Assembly (NCBI GenBank): GCA_023392125.1
Contig: JAEVZS010000026.1
Location: 1-64,000 of the forward strand
DNA: 64,000 nucleotides
Source of the DNA: Bacteroidota bacterium
GTDB lineage: Bacteria; Bacteroidota; Bacteroidia; Cytophagales; Cytophagaceae
Direction of reading: 5' to 3'
Shown here: positions 1-7,602 of the stretch, piece after piece
Position numbering within the stretch: the first letter of the stretch is position 1
Layout of the letters: the number at the start of each line of letters is the position of its first letter
Position numbers and translations under genes: made by a program
Notes under the pieces: model-generated
Seen by the model: the letters and a program-made list of their open reading frames with translations, nothing else
What the model was told of the DNA's origin: nothing
The model's database searches: none

Positions 1-87
1 GCACGAGGCACTTGTCAGGCCCTTGACAGCAAGGAAGTGTTCGCTACCTTTGTGCAGGCAAATAATAAGCAAAATCTTCTAAAATGA
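1..87 (+). CDS. C-terminal end of an unidentified protein (partial)
   Basis: An open frame enters from the left edge and stops at a TGA at 85-87, giving 28 residues that end in NNKQNLLK. The stretch is mixed polar and hydrophobic and has no recognisable motif. It may be the tail of a gene that begins outside the window, or a chance frame next to the degraded protease on the other strand. No function is proposed. Confidence 0.3.
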   Translation, partial: ARGTCQALDSKEVFATFVQANNKQNLLK

Positions 88-180
88 TTTGGAAGAAACG
101 TCCAATAATTAGGGGTGTGAGACAATACCAATTGTGTCACTTCACTTCTTTATTATACTGGCATTCTCTTATCCTAAGCC

Positions 181-646
181 ACCACAAAACCTTCGTAACC
201 TTTTAAAATCATAACGAGATGTGTAAAACCATATTATCCAGTACTTTTTCACTCTTCTAACGTAACCTACGTACAAGTTCTTCTGATACTGATTGAGTAA
301 GCCGATAGAACCAGATACATTAGGTGTTGCTATCGATGTTCCTGATTTGTATCCATAACTTGTATTAAGTAGAAGATATAGACGAATACAAACTTATTCC
401 ACTAGCAACCAGATCCGGTTTTATTCTGCCATCGTCATCCATATCAGCCGGACTGTCTGCGCACTGAGCAAACAACGTGGACGGGAGAAAGTACATCTTT
501 TGATTAAATGCATTGAACCCTTCAGGCTTCACAAGTCTCAACGAACAGGTTTCTGAGACTCTCGAGGGGAAAAAAGATTGCACAGTGAAGCCTGTACTCG
601 TTTTTATATCTTTGCTATTACTTGCTTCAAGCAAATTACTTTCCAC
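181..646 (-). pseudogene. Degraded subtilisin-like (S8) serine protease fragment
   Basis: On the minus strand the piece DDGRIKPDLVASG, which matches the conserved strand before the catalytic serine in Bacteroidota S8 peptidases, is followed after a frame change near 362-367 by SGTSIATPNVSGSIGLLNQ. That is the catalytic Ser motif (GTS at 334-342). In intact genes these two blocks are joined by a stretch like SSISTTNTSYGYK; here the first frame runs into TAA and the second block continues in another frame. Beyond about 240 the reading frame is lost again. The Asp and His catalytic blocks are absent. The gene is therefore a 3' remnant with at least one frameshift, in a family often secreted by the T9SS. 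The family assignment is firm; the original length is unknown. Confidence 0.72.
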
Positions 647-688
647 TTAAATACCTGATTAGTAAGAAAGCATTTATTGTGTAATTAC

Positions 689-1021
689 ATGAACACTGTA
701 GAACAATATATAACCCGGGCTGAACCCGACCTGCAGGAAAGACTGCGAACGCTGAGACAGCTTTTTTTTGACATGGTTCCAGGTGCTGAAGAAAGTATAC
801 GCTATAATATGCCTGCCTTCAGGGTTGGCAGGCATTATCTGTATTTTGGTGCCTATAAGAAGCATATCGGTTTTTATCCGGTATATGGAATGGATGAAAT
901 AGACGAGAGACTTGCTCCTTTCCGGGCCAAAGGCACGAAAGATACGCTGCACTTCAGACACAACCAGCCCTTGCCTGTTGAATTGATCAGGGAGATTATC
1001 CGACTGAGGATGGCGGACTGA
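689..1021 (+). CDS. DUF1801 (YdhG/frataxin-like fold) protein
   Basis: This small cytosolic protein of 110 residues begins MNTVEQYITRAEPD. The helix-rich N-terminus, the block IRYNMPAFRVGRHYLYFGAYKKHIGFYP and the C-terminal TLHFRHNQPLP are the pattern of the DUF1801 family (PF08818). Some members are called iron chaperones, but the biochemical role is poorly established. I prefer the ATG at 689 to an in-frame TTG at 677, because the family normally starts just before the ITRAEPD helix. The gene stands alone, with the protease remnant upstream and the MarR unit downstream. A second DUF1801-type gene is found at 51676-52047. Confidence 0.8.
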   Translation: MNTVEQYITRAEPDLQERLRTLRQLFFDMVPGAEESIRYNMPAFRVGRHYLYFGAYKKHIGFYPVYGMDEIDERLAPFRAKGTKDTLHFRHNQPLPVELIREIIRLRMAD

Positions 1022-1188
1022 ATTCCTCTGATTTTCTGTCAATCGCAGATAGCTGGCCGCACACGGCGGAAAGTTTTAAAACTGTGAATGTGTAAAATTC
1101 ACACAACAGATGCATTGTATTTTTTCTATCTGATTGAATTGTTCTCATCTTTTTACACAATAAATTATTCTTTAAAGCATTTCTTATT

Positions 1189-1222
1189 TATCTTAACACT
1201 TAAGATATTTAGATGTTAAGAT
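1189..1222. promoter_or_regulatory. Palindromic operator in front of the MarR gene
   Basis: A perfect 19-bp palindrome, TATCTTAA-CAC-TTAAGATA, occupies 1189-1207. A further half site, GTTAAGAT, at 1215-1222 makes a second inverted repeat with 1190-1198 (ATCTTAACA/TGTTAAGAT). The site ends 8 bp before the ATG of the regulator. MarR dimers typically bind such ATCTT(A/G)A-type palindromes over their own promoters, so autorepression is the likely role. The symmetry is seen directly; the binding is inferred. Confidence 0.7.
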
Positions 1223-1230
1223 TATAGTAA

Positions 1231-1683
1231 ATGAATAAGGATACATTAGAGTCATTCAGGGCATTAAGCCGCCGGTACTCGGACACCTCCATTATGATGC
1301 ATGAAGCCATTGCCAGAAAGGCGGGCTTATCCGGAACGGACCACAAGTACCTTGGCCTCCTTATCCAAAAGGGGCCGATGACTGCAGGTGAGCTGGCAAA
1401 ACTGACCGGATTGACTACGGGAGCAATTACGGGACTGATAGACCGTCTGGAAAAGAGGGGCCTGGTCAAGAGACAATATGACAAGGCGGACAGACGCAAG
1501 GTGTATATTGTGCCTGATACAGACAATACGATGAAACTCATGGAGCCATTGTTTGCGGGATTGCAGGAAAAGTCGATCGCGCTCATTGCTTCATTTCAGG
1601 ATAGCGAACTTGAGATCATACAGCGATATTTCCGGTCTGCCATAGATATTATGGATGAGGTAACCAATAATCTGAACAACTAA
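1231..1683 (+). CDS. MarR-family winged-helix transcriptional regulator
   Basis: The protein is 150 residues, the usual MarR size. Helices at residues 1-45 would form the dimer domain. The winged helix-turn-helix follows at about 45-105: GPMTAGELAKLTGLTTGAITGLIDRLEKRG is the HTH, and RQYDKADRRKVYI is the wing with the family DxRxxxV/I signature. A C-terminal helix closes the dimer interface. The perfect palindrome immediately upstream points to autoregulation. The next gene starts 6 bp after the stop, so the two are almost certainly co-transcribed and the membrane protein is the likely target. The ligand cannot be told from sequence. Confidence 0.9.
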   Translation: MNKDTLESFRALSRRYSDTSIMMHEAIARKAGLSGTDHKYLGLLIQKGPMTAGELAKLTGLTTGAITGLIDRLEKRGLVKRQYDKADRRKVYIVPDTDNTMKLMEPLFAGLQEKSIALIASFQDSELEIIQRYFRSAIDIMDEVTNNLNN

Positions 1684-1689
1684 ATAAAC

Positions 1690-2190
1690 ATGGAACAATT
1701 GTCATCGAACTACCTGGCAAGGGCCGAAATGTGGCTTTTTGTCACCACATTGGCTTATTTTATGATGAATGGAGCCCAGCTTTTTGAAACGGTAGTGCTT
1801 GTACCCGGCTGGACCCGCACACCACCGGAGTCATTTCAGCTGCTCAGACAGGTTGATCTGAAAGCATTCTGGATCACCACGCACTGTCTTCATGAAATTA
1901 CATTTATTCTGGCAATCGTTTTCTGCTGGAAAATTGAACCTGTCAGAAACGGCCTGCTAGGCTTGTTTATCATTCACTTTGCTGTCCGTGTATGGACCCT
2001 TCTTTATTTTGCTCCCAATATCATCACCTTCCAAAACCCTGATGCATCGCTGGCATCGGTCCCGGAGATTGCTGCAAAGGCCAGGCTATGGGAGATTCTG
2101 AATTATGTGCGTGTAGGGATATTTATTGCTTTATCTCTGGGCTTGCTGCCTCTTTGCTACAAGATGCTCAAAATGCGAGTGCCCTTATAA
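1690..2190 (+). CDS. Four-helix membrane protein co-transcribed with the MarR regulator
   Basis: The 166-residue protein has about four hydrophobic spans (near residues 15-38, 62-84, 90-110 and 135-158) and no signal peptide. The helix 1 sequence MNGAQLFETVVLVPGW and the general layout recall DUF1772/anthrone-oxygenase-like small membrane proteins, but the resemblance is weak and I do not assign an enzyme activity. It follows marR by 6 bp and is presumably derepressed with it. MarR-regulated small membrane proteins of this kind often relate to stress or small-molecule detoxification; that role is inferred from context only. Confidence 0.65.
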   Translation: MEQLSSNYLARAEMWLFVTTLAYFMMNGAQLFETVVLVPGWTRTPPESFQLLRQVDLKAFWITTHCLHEITFILAIVFCWKIEPVRNGLLGLFIIHFAVRVWTLLYFAPNIITFQNPDASLASVPEIAAKARLWEILNYVRVGIFIALSLGLLPLCYKMLKMRVPL

Positions 2191-2377
2191 ATTACTGTCA
2201 GACAAAATATCGCAGGATGGTTATTGATTAAGTGGGCGCAGACCACAAACAACAATGCAGTGCTCCCCAGAAATCCATAAACTTTTCCCAGGTGAAATCA
2301 CACCTTCAGAATATGATCAAACTGGACCGGCACGGTCAGTACAATATAACCGCTAACTTTTCTGGTCTGTCATATGG

Positions 2378-3010
2378 CTATTGTTTAAAAGTGGTTGGTG
2401 CCTTGTCCAGCTTACTTTTTATGAAAATCCGAGCAGTTTCCTCATTTTTCATAAAGGGTATTTCCTTGCCATTCTTTTCTTTGATCAGCTCCACGGTTTC
2501 CGTCAGCACACCGGCTTCATAGTCATAATTCTGAACAATTCTGAATTTGTTATACGGCATAAACTTACCTGCATCCGGCACATACATTGTCAATTCGGAT
2601 CTGCGGAATTCGGCATCACTGGTACCTGTACCATTGCCAAGAGAAGAAACAATAGCCGACTGTACTTTTCCGGCTTCCATAGTATTATAAAGTACCTCAA
2701 AATACATCGTCTGATCCCTGTCACCCGCCTTGCCATCATAATCCGGGTGAATACGGTGCAATGATTTAACGGACTTCCAGTGATTGGCGTAGCGCTTCTG
2801 AACAACATTAAACTGATAATCATAGCTTTCGTCTCTTACCCATTGCCTGTTTTGATATCGGTAGACCTTGCTGCTACCATTCCAGATAATGGTATAGGCA
2901 TCATCCGGACTGAGCGAATAACTAAAAGGTATAATGGCTTTTTTTGAAGTGCCACAACCGGTAAAGATCAGTGGCCAGGCTATCAGAAAGGAGAAAATAA
3001 TCTTTTTCAT
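2378..3010 (-). CDS. Uncharacterised lipoprotein
   Basis: The 210-residue product starts MKKIIFSFLIAWPLIFTGCG. This is a typical lipoprotein signal peptide whose lipobox (FTGC) puts the lipidated Cys at residue 18. The frame could be extended 23 codons upstream, but that would bury the signal peptide, so the ATG at 3010 is chosen. The mature part is rich in Tyr, Asn and charged residues (for example YTIIWNGSSKVYRYQNRQW) and probably beta-rich. I do not recognise the family. It lies 81 bp downstream of a Crp/Fnr gene on the same strand and may be its co-transcribed partner. The site of action should be the periplasm or outer membrane. Confidence 0.7.
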   Translation of the reverse strand: MKKIIFSFLIAWPLIFTGCGTSKKAIIPFSYSLSPDDAYTIIWNGSSKVYRYQNRQWVRDESYDYQFNVVQKRYANHWKSVKSLHRIHPDYDGKAGDRDQTMYFEVLYNTMEAGKVQSAIVSSLGNGTGTSDAEFRRSELTMYVPDAGKFMPYNKFRIVQNYDYEAGVLTETVELIKEKNGKEIPFMKNEETARIFIKSKLDKAPTTFKQ

Positions 3011-3091
3011 CTTATAAGATTTTTTTGGGGTGTACTGCACCACAAAAGTCTTACAACAGACGAAGAAAAAAATTGACAAATGTTACAAACA

Positions 3092-3673
3092 TTATTTGCC
3101 GGCCACTTTCCTGCGCAACCGGCTCAGGCTTTCCCGCTCCAGTCCGATATAGGATGCAATATGATAAAGAGGTATTCTGTCAAACAGGTGCGGCTGGTCT
3201 CTGAGTAATTGAAGATAACGTCCTTCTCCATCCAGAAACAAAAAACTCTCTACTCGCTGTGTAGTCTGCTTATAGGATTGTTCGGCGATCAGTCTGCCAA
3301 AACGTTCCCAATTGTGCGACTGATCATAGGCATTTTGTAATGCAGCAAGATTGAAGGTCACAATTTCGGAGTTCTCAAGCGCCTGAATAAAATATTTTCC
3401 CGGTCTGCTCTGCAAAAAGCTGTCATAATCGGTTACAAAGTCGTTTTCAAAAACAAATCGCGTATTGATTTCCTTTTCTTCAGAGAGATAATATGTCCGG
3501 AAGCAGCCCTTGCTGATAAACCCGATTTCATGGCAGACTTTTCCTTCAGTCAGAAAATAGTCTTTCGCAGCAATTTTTCTAATCTTAAGATAAGGTTCAA
3601 ACAGCAGACAGTCATTCTCTGTAAGAAAAGGAATCTGTAAAAGCCAGTCTTTAAATATCCGGAAGTCGCTCAT
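3092..3673 (-). CDS. Crp/Fnr-family transcriptional regulator
   Basis: The 193-residue protein has an N-terminal cyclic-nucleotide-binding-like beta-roll (about residues 20-125, including YFLTEGKVCHEIGFISKGCFR) and a short C-terminal DNA-binding segment ending HIASYIGLERESLSRLRRK. In the abundant Bacteroidota Crp/Fnr paralogues that segment is the recognition helix. It lacks the Fe-S cysteine cluster of Fnr and the full cAMP contacts of Crp, so the effector is unknown. The lipoprotein gene follows 81 bp downstream in the same direction. A second paralogue with the same layout is at 21651-22298. Confidence 0.88.
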   Translation of the reverse strand: MSDFRIFKDWLLQIPFLTENDCLLFEPYLKIRKIAAKDYFLTEGKVCHEIGFISKGCFRTYYLSEEKEINTRFVFENDFVTDYDSFLQSRPGKYFIQALENSEIVTFNLAALQNAYDQSHNWERFGRLIAEQSYKQTTQRVESFLFLDGEGRYLQLLRDQPHLFDRIPLYHIASYIGLERESLSRLRRKVAGK

Positions 3674-3956
3674 AGATTGCTTTGTTGTTTACGGGGTTTT
3701 TACAGTTGTCCTTCAAAACGGCCTATTGTCAACTCCGAGTAAAAATCAAGGTACTGGTACCCTCGGCAAGCTCAATATCTCTGTCTGAAGCATGGTTACA
3801 CAAATGCATTAAAAAAAACATGAGGACGCCTGGTGTTTTTTAAATTATACTGCGGAGCAATATAAAACATTACGGATAAAAATCAATATTCGTCCTCCTC
3901 TTCCTTCTGCCATACTATGCAGATTCCGGCAATCCTTTCGGAAAGAATATAAGCGT

Positions 3957-4223
3957 ATAGGATCAGGCGCTTAAGTGGCAATTAATTGATTTTTGGGAAG
4001 AATAGCTGACTCTCCTCATGTCAGAACTATAAAAAACGAGAATAGGCTTCATTGCCTGCTATGCGAAAAACGTTCACTTTTCTGTTTCTTTCCGACAGAC
4101 CGGGCCACGCTCCCGCCGATGGCCGCATTGCAATCTTTGAGCCTTAAGCTTAAAATTTCTGTCTTTTAAACGATTAAAAGAAGCTAAAAATCAATACATA
4201 GCGAAGTAAACGCCTGATCCTAT
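3957..4223 (-). repeat. Intergenic repeat element, copy 1, with 13-bp terminal inverted repeats
   Basis: Perfect inverted repeats ATAGGATCAGGCG (3957-3969) and CGCCTGATCCTAT (4211-4223) bound a 267-bp segment. Including flanking matches the arms extend to 17 bp with one mismatch. Read on the minus strand, an internal block AAGCTTAAGGCTCAAAGAT and the right end TTAAGCGCCTGATCCT recur, diverged, at 23059-23241 in the same order. The centre holds a 33-codon open frame at 4027-4128 (minus), beginning MRPSAGAWPGLSERN. The size and ends resemble a MITE or a large intergenic palindromic unit; no transposase is present. The remaining spacer, 3674-3956, shows no gene. Confidence 0.65.
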
Positions 4224-4297
4224 CAGCACAACCGACCCGAAAAACTGAGACGACCATCCCGGAAAAGTACGGACTCATTTATACCATGTGCTGCTGC

Positions 4298-5125
4298 TTA
4301 TCTTCCCTGCTCCCGATCAATATGCGGGAGAGTTTTATTCAGCAATTTTTCAAATTGTGCTGAAGTGATCGGGCTGGGAGCACGATAAGGATACATCATC
4401 ACCAGAATCAGGTATATGATAATGCCAATCATCGCAGAATGCATGCTTACAAGTATTGCGTGAAGATGTACCGGTCTGATCGGGAAAAAGAAACCGCAGA
4501 GAATAGAAATGACCGAGCACACTCCGATCACCCACCACATAACTCCAGGTATCATGTCGGTTATTCCTTTGAGATTTCTGCTTCTTCTGAGATCCGATAC
4601 AAACTCGAGTTTCTCCAGGATATTCCGCCTGGTCAGCTTTACATTTTCATTATCTTCACTAACCCGGGAAATATACGCAATAAGCCTTTCCAGACTCTCC
4701 TTCTCTCTGACACCTTCTTCTCCTTTAGCCATTTGCAGCCATGAATCATATATGATATATTTGACCGTTTCTTTCAGATACAGTCTGGCCGTATCCTGAA
4801 CTTCGCCGGGCAAATCCTTCAACTCCCTGTATGCATTGGTGTATGAGGACACCTCCGAGGTGATGTGCTCCTTTTCTTCCTGATAATTTTGCCAGATCGT
4901 AACCAGTACCATGGCCAGAATAAGCCCGAGAAGCGCTCCGATAATAGTAAAAAAAGAAGCCAGAAACCTGGTACCCTCCCATTGTGTATCGTTCTGATGA
5001 ATTAATTTGTATAAAATCCCAAACCAGAACATCGCTACGCACACGATACCGGTGAGCAGCGCAAACAGGACAATCATCGGATGACTATTGACTATTGTTT
5101 CCGGCATAATCTTATAAAAGAACAT
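4298..5125 (-). CDS. DUF4239 (bestrophin-like) membrane protein
   Basis: About 275 residues form two pairs of transmembrane helices: residues about 15-40 and 55-80 (IIGALLGLILAMVLVTIW), then about 195-215 and 225-248 (IGIIIYLILVMMYPY). Between them lies a charged helical domain of roughly 110 residues. This is the layout of DUF4239 proteins, which are distant relatives of bestrophin channels. No ion selectivity can be read from the sequence. The ATG at 5125 is preferred to the preceding TTG. The gene diverges from yceI, with about 85 bp between the starts that must contain both promoters. Repeat copy 1 lies 75 bp beyond its stop. Confidence 0.8.
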   Translation of the reverse strand: MFFYKIMPETIVNSHPMIVLFALLTGIVCVAMFWFGILYKLIHQNDTQWEGTRFLASFFTIIGALLGLILAMVLVTIWQNYQEEKEHITSEVSSYTNAYRELKDLPGEVQDTARLYLKETVKYIIYDSWLQMAKGEEGVREKESLERLIAYISRVSEDNENVKLTRRNILEKLEFVSDLRRSRNLKGITDMIPGVMWWVIGVCSVISILCGFFFPIRPVHLHAILVSMHSAMIGIIIYLILVMMYPYRAPSPITSAQFEKLLNKTLPHIDREQGR

Positions 5126-5210
5126 CAATTCTGTACGAATGTTCCGTCATTTTTCGGATATTTACATCTTACGGAACGACTGCCAGACTATGTTCCCGGA
5201 ACAAGTTCAT

Positions 5211-5738
5211 ATGAAACAAATATCCCTGTTAATTGCCCTGTTTTTTGCCACGATCGCATATGTGACCGGCCAAACTATCAATACCGAAAAATCAGTAGTC
5301 GATTTTAAAATCAGCGAATTCGGAATCAAAACCGTAAGAGGAACTTTTGGCGGCATGAAAGGTGAAATACATTTTGATACCGCTAGTCTTTCATCTTCTT
5401 ATTTTGATGTATGTATTGATGCATCCACGGTATGTACAGGAATAAAGAGAAGGGATGAACATCTGAAAAACAAAGATTTTTTTGAAGTAGAAAAATACCC
5501 GGTAATCTGCTTTAAGTCAGATCAGATAATCAAAACCAGTGATGGCTATATAACCAATGGCAAGCTGACAATGCATGGCGTAACACGGGAAATAGCTATT
5601 CCTTTCCGCTACGCTCAAGATACGTTTAAAGGAACACTGACTTTAAAACGCCTTGATTATAAAATAGGCGAAAATACAGGAACATTTCTGGTAAACGATG
5701 AGGTTACATTGTCCATCACCTGCTATCTGAAACAATAG
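5211..5738 (+). CDS. YceI-family lipid/isoprenoid-binding periplasmic protein
   Basis: The product is 175 residues. A signal peptide (MKQISLLIALFFATIAYVTG) is followed by the lipocalin-like YceI domain. Recognisable pieces are the opening strand (TEKSVVDFKISEFGIKTVRG), the FGGMKGEIHFD strand, RRDEHLKNKDFFEVEKYP (the highly conserved loop of the family) and GKLTMHGVTREI. The ATG at 5211 is chosen because it begins a clean signal peptide, whereas the upstream extension does not. YceI proteins bind polyisoprenoid chains in the periplasm. The ligand and role here are unknown, and the gene appears monocistronic. Confidence 0.9.
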   Translation: MKQISLLIALFFATIAYVTGQTINTEKSVVDFKISEFGIKTVRGTFGGMKGEIHFDTASLSSSYFDVCIDASTVCTGIKRRDEHLKNKDFFEVEKYPVICFKSDQIIKTSDGYITNGKLTMHGVTREIAIPFRYAQDTFKGTLTLKRLDYKIGENTGTFLVNDEVTLSITCYLKQ

Positions 5739-5977
5739 CTATATCATTGACCTCCGGAAGCAGCCTTTGGGACACTGTTTGCAATCGGATAACTTTATAG
5801 ATCCGATTATAAAGCATGAACCTATACAAAGAGGCATGCACTGATTCAGCTCTGCTGCGATCTTTCAGGCTTCTTCCATTTGTTAATTAAAAATATCCGG
5901 AAAGCCCCGTCCTGTTATACGATCAAAACATTCCATGCTGATATGGATTATTTCTTTTCAACATATAGCTGCCTTAT
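5739..5977. other. Spacer without a recognisable gene
   Basis: This stretch after yceI has stops in all frames at short intervals and no strong hairpin. Together with the possible small frame at 5978-6076 it makes up the 334-bp gap before the DoxX-like gene, and it presumably holds that gene's promoter. I see no recognisable promoter match. Confidence 0.5.
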
Positions 5978-6076
5978 ATGAAAAAGAAGAATGATGTGAA
6001 TGAGCGAAAAAAGGACGTACAGCTTCCGGTGATCTATCTTACATTGTTATCTCTAACTATCCGTTTTTCATCATGA
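5978..6076 (+). CDS. Possible 32-residue leader peptide coupled to the DoxX-like gene
   Basis: The frame starts ATG AAA AAG AAG and encodes a charged head (MKKKNDVNERKKD) and a hydrophobic tail (VIYLTLLSLTI). Its TGA overlaps the ATG of the next gene in a 4-bp ATGA junction at 6073-6076, which is the classic arrangement for translational coupling. The coincidence of start, composition and junction is suggestive, but a frame this short can occur by chance and no homologue is recognised. Confidence 0.3.
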   Translation: MKKKNDVNERKKDVQLPVIYLTLLSLTIRFSS

Positions 6077-6477
6077 CGGCAAGACATACAGCGCCGATTC
6101 AGTGGTGGACAGGCCGGGTACTGAGTATACTTATCATTTTTTTCATGCTTTATGACTCTGTTATCATATTTTGGGAGCTACCGGATATGATTACTGCTGC
6201 TGTAAAAGTTCCGGTCAACAGCAAACACCATATGATTCACGGATTGATAATCCTTATACCGACCATATTTTACGCAATTCCCATAACATCCGTTTTGGGA
6301 GCCATACTACTTACGCTCTATCTGGGCGGGGTTGCCATTTCACATTTGCAAACAGAAAATCCTGAAACTACCCTTCTGTTTTTCCCGATTTATATAGCTT
6401 TGTTTATCTGGAGCGCTCTGTGGCTGCAAGAGCCTCACCTGCGAAAGCTGCTGCCTGTAATAAAAAACAAAGCCTGA
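6073..6477 (+). CDS. DoxX-like membrane protein
   Basis: The 134-residue protein has four hydrophobic segments (residues about 14-34, 58-75, 78-95 and 101-118). The pattern LSILIIFFMLYDSVI, HHMIHGLIILIPTIFYAIP, GAILLTLYLGGVAISHL matches the DoxX-like family (PF13564), in which the GGA(I/V)A.H motif in helix 3 is typical. Family members are small inner-membrane proteins of uncertain function, sometimes tied to redox or thiosulfate metabolism. It may be translationally coupled to the short frame that overlaps its start. Confidence 0.8.
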   Translation: MTARHTAPIQWWTGRVLSILIIFFMLYDSVIIFWELPDMITAAVKVPVNSKHHMIHGLIILIPTIFYAIPITSVLGAILLTLYLGGVAISHLQTENPETTLLFFPIYIALFIWSALWLQEPHLRKLLPVIKNKA

Positions 6478-6802
6478 GCTCCGTCCACTACGCTGCTCTC
6501 CAGAAGCTGAACCTGTGAACGTCGGGATACATCAGTCCGGCCCAGTATCTGTATTGATAGCGGTCGTATTTGCAGCAACAATCTGATAACTATGGCCAGT
6601 GCAAAAAGATACCAGCAACAAGATCTTCATAGTTTCACTATATCATTGTACTTTTGACTCATTCAATCCGAAACCAGAGTTTCTGAAATTTCAAGCCGGT
6701 TACCGGACTTTGACCGGCTCTCTGCACGGCAATGTCCTTGTTTCCTTGTTACCTCAGAAAAGATCACAGCTCTGAGCGGTATTGCCAGCGAGACATTGGA
6801 GC
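6478..6802. other. Spacer without a gene
   Basis: A weak hairpin (AGCCGGT at 6694-6700 with ACCGGCT at 6713-6719) is the only structure noted. An in-frame TTG at 6782 would extend the next gene by seven codons, but it is not needed. No other coding or RNA signal was seen. Confidence 0.5.
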
Positions 6803-7447
6803 ATGGTAAATGAGGAGCAGAGCGAATCACTTAAGAAAACATTATTTGTGAAAATTATCATTGAGCCATACAATCCTGACTGGACCAAAGTATTTGGTTG
6901 TTTAAAGGCAGATCTGCTTCAACATATTGGGTTTGTCCGGCCCCGAATAGACCATATCGGCAGTACCTCGGTGCAGGGTTTGTCTGCCAAGCCGATCATA
7001 GATATTCTGATCGGCCTGGAGGGTGAGCAGGATCTGGACATAATAATCCAACCTCTGATAAAAGCGGGCTATATCTATTATGAGGTATACAATCTGTATA
7101 TGCCTTACCGGCGTTTTTTCGTAAAGCATCAGCTTGCTCCTCTCCATTTGTCTCTGCCCGTACATATCCGGCAGGAAACAGAAATCCCTGATCCGGAAAC
7201 AGAGCATCGTCACCGTCTGGCACATATCCATGCCATCCCTGTCGGTTCCGGACACTGGCATAGACATATTGCCTTTCGGGATTACCTGCAAAATCATCCG
7301 GAAGTCCTGCAAGCATACCAGCTGCTAAAAAAGTCCCTGAGTGTTTTCGATTGGAAAGACGGCAACGAATACAATGAGGCAAAAAATGATTTCATAAAAC
7401 GGGAAGAACAAAAAGCTGTCGACTGGTACATTAAGAGGAGTTCATGA
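6803..7447 (+). CDS. GrpB family protein (UPF0157, nucleotidyltransferase-like fold)
   Basis: The product is about 214 residues, within the usual GrpB range. The core motifs are clear: IIEPYNPDWTKVF at the start, RIDHIGSTSVQGLSAKPIIDI (the hallmark GST.V.G...KP.ID strand-loop) near residue 52, and the C-terminal HIAFRDYLQNHPEVLQAYQLLKK helix. GrpB proteins share the nucleotidyltransferase fold, with the HIGSTS block at the nucleotide site; substrates are mostly unknown. The start is set at ATG 6803; an inner start before IIIEPYNP is also possible. The gene appears alone. Confidence 0.9.
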   Translation: MVNEEQSESLKKTLFVKIIIEPYNPDWTKVFGCLKADLLQHIGFVRPRIDHIGSTSVQGLSAKPIIDILIGLEGEQDLDIIIQPLIKAGYIYYEVYNLYMPYRRFFVKHQLAPLHLSLPVHIRQETEIPDPETEHRHRLAHIHAIPVGSGHWHRHIAFRDYLQNHPEVLQAYQLLKKSLSVFDWKDGNEYNEAKNDFIKREEQKAVDWYIKRSS

Positions 7448-7602
7448 GACCGATGCAAGAGTACATAATACTGATTCAAAATTGATGAAAAGAGTATTAT
7501 AGCTATGCAAATGCCGTAATGGTAGCTGCAAACATAAAGTAAAACGGCAACAGGCAAAATTTGAAAAAGAATTAATTCGAATAAACAAACCAGAGGCATT
7601 CA

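Noticed and set aside
2232..2522. Plus-strand open frame opposite the lipoprotein gene end
   Set aside because: It overlaps the real minus-strand lipoprotein gene and has no signal, domain or plausible start context.
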